In this document: positions 1-6,500 of the stretch, one piece after another
How the letters are laid out: every line of letters starts with the position of its first letter
Position numbering within the stretch: position 1 is the first letter of the stretch
From: UBA9662 sp002729415
GTDB lineage: Bacteria; Poribacteria; WGA-4E; UBA9662
Direction: 5' to 3'
NCBI GenBank assembly: GCA_002729415.1
Contig: PBXZ01000209.1
Coordinates: 1-10,647 of the forward strand
DNA length: 10,647 nt
The notes under the pieces: model-generated
Told to the model about the DNA's origin: nothing
Seen by the model: only the letters and a program-made list of their open reading frames with translations
The model's database searches: none
Translations under genes and position numbers: made by a program

Positions 1-1
1 T

Positions 2-79
2 GAGCACACCTGGGCTCAACTTAAAGCTATTCGTAGGAAATTGAGATGTGATGTTGACACCTTATTTCAGTCTATCTAA
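2..79 (+). pseudogene. C-terminal end of an IS630-type transposase (cut by window edge)
   Basis: Reading from base 2, 25 sense codons and a TAA give a tail beginning EHTWAQLKAIRRKL and ending DTLFQSI. IS630-family DDE transposases end this way: the catalytic Glu of the last DDE motif lies in a NPIEHxWxxLK block, followed by a short basic helix. The first residue seen here, Glu, would be that catalytic Glu. Everything upstream lies outside the window, so it is not possible to say whether the element is intact. Family assignment rests on this short block only. IS630 elements insert at TA dinucleotides, and the right end would be expected within a few tens of bases of the stop codon. Confidence 0.6.
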
Positions 80-109
80 GATATGACTTTTTATATGGGT
101 TTAGCTATA
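80..109 (+). mobile_element. possible right terminus of the IS630-like element
   Basis: The AT-rich stretch just after the transposase stop ends in GGTTTAGCTATA at 98-109. It lies where the right inverted repeat and TA target duplication of an IS630-family element should be. The left end is outside the window, so the repeat cannot be paired. This is inference from position and from the TA at 106-109. Confidence 0.25.
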
Positions 110-215
110 ATTACTGGAATTGCAACTGAATACAGAAAGGTTACAAATGGTTTAAACAGTGGCAAAAGGAGATCTTTGAAACCTGTTTCTATAGTGTTCA
201 AAGTACTAGAAGATA

Positions 216-244
216 TTCACATTTATCAGTTCTTGCTGTATACT
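216..244 (+). promoter_or_regulatory. sigma70-like promoter for the four-gene operon
   Basis: TTCACA at 216-221 (five of six matches to TTGACA) and TATACT at 239-244 (five of six matches to TATAAT) are separated by exactly 17 bp. Transcription would start near 251, giving a leader of about 50 nt before the ATG at 301. It is the best promoter match I found upstream of the operon. It lies outside the IS-like sequence, so the operon seems to have its own promoter rather than one supplied by the insertion element. Confidence 0.4.
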
Positions 245-300
245 TTGAAAGCGGGTAAACAGTGCAGAAATCACAATATCAAAACTTAGCTTGATTTGAA

Positions 301-1479
301 ATGATGCGAAGGAATTTTGAAAGTCGTGTCGTAATATATTCGGCAAGCATAATAACCTGCCTCCTAATTTATGTCTCTTCAGCCATAACCTGTCAGATTC
401 CTGTCTTTCGATATGCGTTGGAAAAGTGGAGTCCAGATCTTTTTTCGGTGTTGGTATTGCATCATAGCCCATTATCGGCAGAAAACCTCAGTTTAGTCGA
501 CCGACTGAAACAATCCGCTTTAGAGTTAGAAAGACCAGCGAATATTGAAGTTCAACTGCTTGATCTAAACAAAAACCCTCAATATTCCAGGGAATTTCTG
601 GCAAATGAATACTCTAGAGATCAATACCCCCTGATGGTTGTACGTTATCCTCAATGGGTGAAAACGAACCGCCTGGCATGGACGGGAACTCTGAGTAGAG
701 AATCTGTTGAAGCTTTGATTGATTCACCTGCGAGACAAACAATTATTGAGCGAATCAGCGAAGGGGAGTCGGCCGTGTGGGTACTGATTGAAAGCGGCGA
801 CCAATCGAAAGACGATGCTGCGGCAAGTCGTCTTCGAGAAAACCTGGATCTTCTACAACAGAGATTGCGACTACCGAGCCGTGAGATGATTGAGAGTGAC
901 GAAGCCTTTCAGCCGGAAACACAGGTTGAGTTGCGTTTAGCTTTCTCTATCTTGCGTATAAAGCACGATGATCCTACCGAGGAGATCTTTGCTTCGTTGC
1001 TGATTAACAGCGAGCCGGATCTTCATCAATTTAGCGAACCGATAGCAATACCTGTTTTTGGCCAAGGCCGATCCTATTTTGCACTCGTCGGTAAAGGAAT
1101 CAACACTCAAACTATCACTGATAGCAGTCAATTTTTGACTGGAGCGTGTTCATGTCAGGTAAAAGAGCAAAATCCCGGGGCAGATCTGGTGTTCGCAGCA
1201 AACTGGCGTCAGATCATTACAGGAACTGCTATCCGGCCGCAACCTCTACCCGACTTGATGAGCATGACAGCATTGGCTGACCGCGTGGAAACGAGAGATT
1301 TTTCTGAAAATCTAGCTGAGCAACAATCTTTAAATTTACCTCTCACTGCCGAAACGACTGCGGTCGAAAGTCAACCTCTGAACATAGGATTCCTGATTCC
1401 TGTCGGCGTTGTTGTTATCGTTAGTTTGCTGGGTGTAGTAGGTGCCTCATTTGTTATCAAATCCCGTCGCGACACCTAA
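301..1479 (+). CDS. two-helix membrane protein with cysteine-containing extracytoplasmic domain, function unknown
   Basis: A 392-residue protein, first gene of the operon. A hydrophobic segment at about residues 10-29 follows a basic start (MMRRN) and is either a signal anchor or a signal peptide. A second membrane helix at about 362-386 is followed by KSRRD, typical of a cytoplasmic stop-transfer end, so residues 31-360 should be outside the cytoplasm. Directly after the first helix is CQIPVFRYALEKW (Cys31). Later come DSPARQTIIERI, AVWVLIESGD and a CSC pair (Cys283, Cys285) in CSCQVKEQNPGADL. I recall similar blocks in planctomycete proteins next to FtsX-type permeases, but know no assigned function. 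Early strands resemble a thioredoxin-like fold, with no CxxC site. Cys31 does not sit in a good lipobox. The start could be 301 or 304; no clear Shine-Dalgarno precedes either. It lies 24 bp before the permease gene and is a candidate partner of that ABC system. Confidence 0.85.
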   Translation: MMRRNFESRVVIYSASIITCLLIYVSSAITCQIPVFRYALEKWSPDLFSVLVLHHSPLSAENLSLVDRLKQSALELERPANIEVQLLDLNKNPQYSREFLANEYSRDQYPLMVVRYPQWVKTNRLAWTGTLSRESVEALIDSPARQTIIERISEGESAVWVLIESGDQSKDDAAASRLRENLDLLQQRLRLPSREMIESDEAFQPETQVELRLAFSILRIKHDDPTEEIFASLLINSEPDLHQFSEPIAIPVFGQGRSYFALVGKGINTQTITDSSQFLTGACSCQVKEQNPGADLVFAANWRQIITGTAIRPQPLPDLMSMTALADRVETRDFSENLAEQQSLNLPLTAETTAVESQPLNIGFLIPVGVVVIVSLLGVVGASFVIKSRRDT

Positions 1480-1503
1480 TTACAATTAGCTATTTGTGCA
1501 TAT

Positions 1504-2793
1504 ATGATCAATACTTGGCACCTCATCCTTGGTGAGATACGCCACCGCAAGTTTCATTTTGGGCTTGCGGTGCTGGGTGTAATGACTGCGGTTGCTTGTA
1601 GTACAAGCGTCATTGTATTACTTGTCGTGTATGACATGCAGACTAAGCAGATCCTATGGGACCAAAGGCAAGTTGTTCAAAAACGTAACGAAGAACTTGA
1701 GGATCAGATGCGTAAAATCAGTAAAGGGTTGGGGTTTAACATTTTGATTTTGCCGAAAGATCAAAACCTGAGCGAACTTTATTCCAACAATTATGCTTCA
1801 AAGTTTATGCCAGAATCGTATGCCTCAAAGTTAGCTGAGAGCGAAATTGTGACCATCAACCATTTGTTGCCGACGGTTGAACAGCGAATCCGTTGGCCTG
1901 AACGCAACAACCGGATGGTGTTTCTAGTTGGGATCCGTGGTCAGGTGCCAATTATGCATCGGCAACCTCAAAAACCGATTGCGCAGAAAGTGCCGCTGGG
2001 ACAAATGGTACTCGGTAGTGAAATTGCCATAGTCGAGAGCCTCGAAGTTGGTGATAAGGTTACTCTGAAGAGCGAGAAATTCACCGTCTCACAGGTACAT
2101 GATCCGCGCGGGAACAAAGATGACGTTACAATCTGGATCCACTTGACAACCGCACAGCAGATGCTAAAAAAGGAGGGGCTGATCAACGCTATATGGGCGA
2201 TTGAGTGCCGATGTGCGATGGCGGATTTACCCAAAGTCACTCAGGAAATTGCGGCGTATTTACCTGATACTCAGGTGGTTGAAAAGTTCACCAAGGCGCA
2301 AGCTCGAGCAAACATGCGGATGGAAGCGGCCAAATTAGCTGAACAAACCCTTAAACAAGAAAAGATGCATCAGCAACATCTGGGAAACAGGTATCGAACT
2401 CTAGCCGCGAATGTCATCTCTGCTTCAGTTGTCGCTGGTGGTATTTGGATTGCATTTCTGTCACTGATCAATGTTCGTAATCGGAGACCGGAGATCGGTA
2501 TCTTGCGTGCAGTTGGGGTTGGATCCGGTCAGATTATTAAATTGTTTCTCTTCAAATCGATCATCGTTGGACTTTTAGGGGCGATGCTCGGTTGTTTTAT
2601 CGGGTTATTGGGTGTCATGAAGATTAATTCCCCCGCCATCAAATCGAGTCCGCTATCATTCGCGCAGATCTTTTCTTGGAGGTTAGGACTACTCATAGTA
2701 ATCTGTGTGACAGTATTAGCGGCAGTCGCGGGTTGGTTACCAGCCTTCATGGCGGCAGGGCAAGATCCAGCTGAAACCTTACGTCAGGACTAA
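1504..2793 (+). CDS. FtsX/MacB-type ABC transporter permease
   Basis: A 429-residue inner-membrane permease of the FtsX/MacB/LolCE superfamily. It has the family's four-helix layout: helix 1 at about residues 18-43, a long extracytoplasmic domain, then three helices at about 302-323, 347-371 and 393-415. The diagnostic cytoplasmic block after helix 2 is NRRPEIGILRAVGV (326-339), and the C-terminus ends in DPAETLRQD, as is usual in the family. Such permeases do not carry small solutes. They pass the force of cytoplasmic ATP hydrolysis to periplasmic parts, as in lipoprotein release (LolCDE), efflux with an adaptor (MacB) or hydrolase activation (FtsEX). Unusual here are two charged helical stretches, about residues 50-72 and 262-299, that look coiled-coil-like and flank the periplasmic domain. 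The ATPase gene begins 3 bp after the stop, so the two products surely work together. No strong ribosome binding site precedes the ATG. Confidence 0.93.
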   Translation: MINTWHLILGEIRHRKFHFGLAVLGVMTAVACSTSVIVLLVVYDMQTKQILWDQRQVVQKRNEELEDQMRKISKGLGFNILILPKDQNLSELYSNNYASKFMPESYASKLAESEIVTINHLLPTVEQRIRWPERNNRMVFLVGIRGQVPIMHRQPQKPIAQKVPLGQMVLGSEIAIVESLEVGDKVTLKSEKFTVSQVHDPRGNKDDVTIWIHLTTAQQMLKKEGLINAIWAIECRCAMADLPKVTQEIAAYLPDTQVVEKFTKAQARANMRMEAAKLAEQTLKQEKMHQQHLGNRYRTLAANVISASVVAGGIWIAFLSLINVRNRRPEIGILRAVGVGSGQIIKLFLFKSIIVGLLGAMLGCFIGLLGVMKINSPAIKSSPLSFAQIFSWRLGLLIVICVTVLAAVAGWLPAFMAAGQDPAETLRQD

Positions 2794-2796
2794 GAG

Positions 2797-3486
2797 ATGC
2801 TTCAATTGGATCGGGTTCAGAAAACTTACACTTACAAGAAACAACAGATCTATGCCTTACGTCAGGTTACGTTGCAGTTGGATCGTGGGAGTTTCGTTGC
2901 GGTATGCGGGCCAAGCGGATGCGGAAAATCCACTATGTTATTTGCTGCTGGAGGGTTACTACGGCCTGATGATGGCATTGTTAAGATTGATGAGACGAAT
3001 CTATACGCAATCTCTGCTGAGCAGCGTGCACAGTATCGTGCCGCAGAAATCGGTTTTGTTTTCCAACAATTTCACTTAGTGCCGTATCTAAATGTACTTG
3101 ATAATGTCCTGACTGCTTCATTGGCACTTGAAGGTATTCATCGGCAAATAAAAATAGATCTACGTGACCGTGCACTGGAATTAATTGAACGGTTTAGGTT
3201 AACAGACCGGTTGTCACATGTCCCTTCAAAACTGTCTACAGGGGAACGGCAACGTGCTGCCCTAGCACGGGCTTTACTTAACCAGCCGCGTCTGCTGCTA
3301 GCTGATGAACCGACTGGTAATCTGGATGACAAAAATACGGAGGTAGTATGTCAGCATCTTGCTGAGTATGCTGCTAATGGTGGAATGGTGCTACTGGTAA
3401 CGCACGATCTGCGTGTTGCATCTTATGCCGATAATATCGTCCAGATGAGCGATGGAACTATTCTTGCTGATATAGCTGATATATAG
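2797..3486 (+). CDS. ABC transporter ATP-binding protein, LolD/MacB type
   Basis: A complete 229-residue nucleotide-binding subunit with every ATPase motif. Walker A is GPSGCGKS (38-45), the Q-loop is GFVFQ (Q90), the signature is LSTGERQR (146-153), Walker B is LLLADEP (166-172, catalytic Glu171), the D-loop is GNLD and the switch His203 is in VTHD. The LADEPTGNLD form and the length are typical of the LolD/MacB/FtsE group, which pairs with FtsX-fold permeases like the one 3 bp upstream. It should act as a cytoplasmic dimer powering that permease. The signature has Thr where many relatives have Gly (LSGGE); this is a common variant and should still allow hydrolysis. The giant lipoprotein gene starts 27 bp downstream. 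I give no gene symbol because the substrate is unknown. Confidence 0.95.
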   Translation: MLQLDRVQKTYTYKKQQIYALRQVTLQLDRGSFVAVCGPSGCGKSTMLFAAGGLLRPDDGIVKIDETNLYAISAEQRAQYRAAEIGFVFQQFHLVPYLNVLDNVLTASLALEGIHRQIKIDLRDRALELIERFRLTDRLSHVPSKLSTGERQRAALARALLNQPRLLLADEPTGNLDDKNTEVVCQHLAEYAANGGMVLLVTHDLRVASYADNIVQMSDGTILADIADI

Positions 3487-3513
3487 AGCACTGCTGTAGG
3501 CGGTTTAAAAAAT

Positions 3514-6500
3514 ATGGGAAGTTACCGAAAAAGCCAGATTTTGATCTTTGCTGCGTGTGCGCTACTAACCATTGTTTTGGCCTGCTCTAAAGACACAAAC
3601 AAGGACAGCGTTGACTGGCCACAGTGGCGTTATAGTGCTGGACGACTACCGTCTTCACCCAGCAAACTACCGTCCAAGCTGCGCTTAAAATGGGTGCGTC
3701 AGCTCGATTTACCTCAACCTGCTTGGCCTAAGGGACAAACGAAACTACAGTTTGATCTATCGTACGAGCCTGTGGTTATGGGCAAACAAATCTTTGTACC
3801 ATCGATGGTAAACGATAGCGTCACCGCTTACCACACAGAAACAGGCCGAGAATATTGGAGATTCTTTGCCGACGCGCCGGTCCGCTTGGCCCCAATTGCT
3901 CGAAACGGCAAAGTCTATTTTGTCAGCGATGATGGCTACCTTTATTGTTTGAATGCTGTTGATGGAAACCTGTTATGGAAATTTCGAGGAGGACCTTCAG
4001 ACAAAAAGGTTTTAGGAAATGGTCGTTTAGTCAATGAGAATCCAGCCCGAGGTAGTCCTGTTTTCTACGATGGTAAGATCTATTTTGCGGCTGGTATTTA
4101 CCCGTTTGTTGGTACCTACTTACACGCGCTTGAGGCTGAAACCGGCAAAGTCGTCTGGACAAACAGCGGAAGTAATTCTGTTTATATCCTGCAAGCACAC
4201 TCAGCCCCTTCTTTCGCCGGCATCTCTCCCCAGGGATACTTGGTTGCCACCCCAAAGCACCTGTTTGTCTCAGGCGGTCGGACTGTTCCTGCTTGTTACG
4301 ACCGACTGACGGGGGAATTTCTATACTACGATCCAAATAATAAACTCGGTGGATACGAGGTCTCAGCCTCAGGAGAGATGTATATAAACGGCGGCTCCAT
4401 TTTCAACGCGGCCAACGGCGCAGAGATTATCCGACAAAAGGATGGATCGCTGATTACAGCAGATCGACTTTATCATGTAGGTGGTAACGAAACAGCTATC
4501 TATGAATTTCCAGGCTATTATCGAGAATCTATCGATAGAAAGGGGGCAAAAACCACACACTACACCTACAAATTACTCAGTTCTCAACCGGTTTCACCCA
4601 AACCGGGTCGCTTATACATAAAAGCCGGGGATGACCTGGTGACGATTGACAAAGACGGAAATATAATTACCGTCAATGTTAAAGATCTAAACCTCATCAA
4701 AAGTGCAGTAAAAGGAAAAATAGAAGGGACACCCTGGAGTGTTCTGGCAGCAGATAACAAACTTTTCGTCAGCACTATAGAAGGTAAAATCTATTGTTTT
4801 GGGGCAGGCTACAGTATAGCCAAACGTTATGAACCAAAGATCAAAATGCTTGAACATGATCAGGTCTGGTCGAAAGTTGCTGCGGACATCTTAGCGAAAT
4901 TAGAGGTCAAGGACGGCTATTGCGTTTCACTTGGTCTTGGTAGTGGGTACCTGATACAAGAACTGATTCATCAATCACAGTTTCACATTGTGGTGATTGA
5001 CCACAATCCTGATGATATCAAAACCTTTCGTCAACGTATGAACGCAGCGGAAGTATATGGACATCGTTTGACCGCGTTCATTGGAGATCCGTTTGACTAT
5101 CCTTTACCGCCATATCTAGCTAGACTTGTGGTATCGGAAGATGTCTTTGCCGCTGGTTTTGATTCCGCCAAACACGATCCTAACAACCTGTATCAGCCAA
5201 TCCGTCCTTATGGTGGTACCGCTTGGTTGGGTGCTGGAAAGAACAGAAATTCGCTTATAAAATGGATCGGTAATTCCGGCCTCCCAAAGGCGGAATATCA
5301 GGATCTCGAAAATTTTGTCGTGCTAAAACGTGTTGGTGCCTTGCCAAATTCAGCGGATTGGACACACCACTATTCGGATCCATCAAATAACGTCTTTTCG
5401 GCCGATCGGATAAAAGCGCCTCTCGGGTTGCTGTGGTTCGGTTCTCAACAGACAAATCTGGATGTTTTGCCCCGGCATGCACACGGCCCGATGCCACATG
5501 TTGTCGGTGGACGGTTGATCATCCAAGGCGTGAATGTCTTGGGCGCTCGCGATGTCTACACCGGAAAAACACTATGGCAAAAAGAACTCGACAATTTTAA
5601 TACCTTTGGTATGTATTATGATAGCAGTTACGTCCGAAGTGNAGGTATTAGACAAAATCATATTCCGGGAGCCAACGAATTTGGATCGAATATCGTGTCC
5701 CTTGAGGATCGTATCTATCTGGTCAATGGTTCCATATGCCATGTGATAGACACAAATACCGGTAAGACCTTGGACCAATTTCAGTTACCCTCTGCTGAAG
5801 ACCGTAATCCTCCTAATTGGGGGTATATATCAGTTGCTGGTGATTTACTGGTTGCAACATCCTCGCCAATTGGAATTGGCAGTGTCAGTGCGCCGATAGT
5901 GAACGCAGTAGCGTACAGCCCGAACGGTAAGCGAATCGTAACTGCCAGCGAAAAAATGGCTACGATCTGGGATGCTGATAGTGGTCAAGAGTTGTCTGTG
6001 CTGAAGGGTCACTCCAAATATGTAACTTCAGTGGCATGGGGTCCGGATAGCAAGCGAGTCGCAATCGCCAGCGAGGACAAAACTGCTAGAGTCTGGGATG
6101 CTGACNGTGGCCAAGAGCTATTCGTGCTAGAAGGCCATACCGAAGCAGTTAACTCAGTGACGTGGAGTCCAGACGGTAAGCAAATAGTAACAACCAGTGA
6201 GGACAGAACGGCTAAGGTCTGGGATGCACAAACTATAAGTTTGTCTAACACAAGGGAACTATATAACCTTATCGGTTACATAAACGAGGTTAGTGCTGTT
6301 GCCTCTACAACAGATAACAAATGGGTCGTAACAGGCACGGGAACGGTTAAAGAGTATCTTTCGAAACAAGCGGTCGCATACAGCCCTGACGGAAAGCGGA
6401 TAGCTATGGTATTCGGAGATCGAACCATAAAGATTTTAGATGTTAGCGATGGCCAAGAATTATTTTCATGTATTGGGCACTCAGGTGATGTTGCCTCGAT

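Noticed and set aside
83..289. 68-codon open frame between the transposase tail and the operon
   Set aside because: It overlaps the likely IS end and the best promoter, has no ribosome binding site and no recognisable protein features.
4031..4336. 101-codon antisense open frame in the giant gene
   Set aside because: It is a shadow of the PQQ-like coding frame, whose family motifs are continuous through the region.
5865..5880. Stem-loop (6 bp stem GCCAAT, 4 nt loop) just before the WD40 insertion, as a mark of a mobile insertion
   Set aside because: There is no matching structure or direct repeat at the other junction near 6890-6930. It is short and encodes ordinary coding sequence (SPIGIG).
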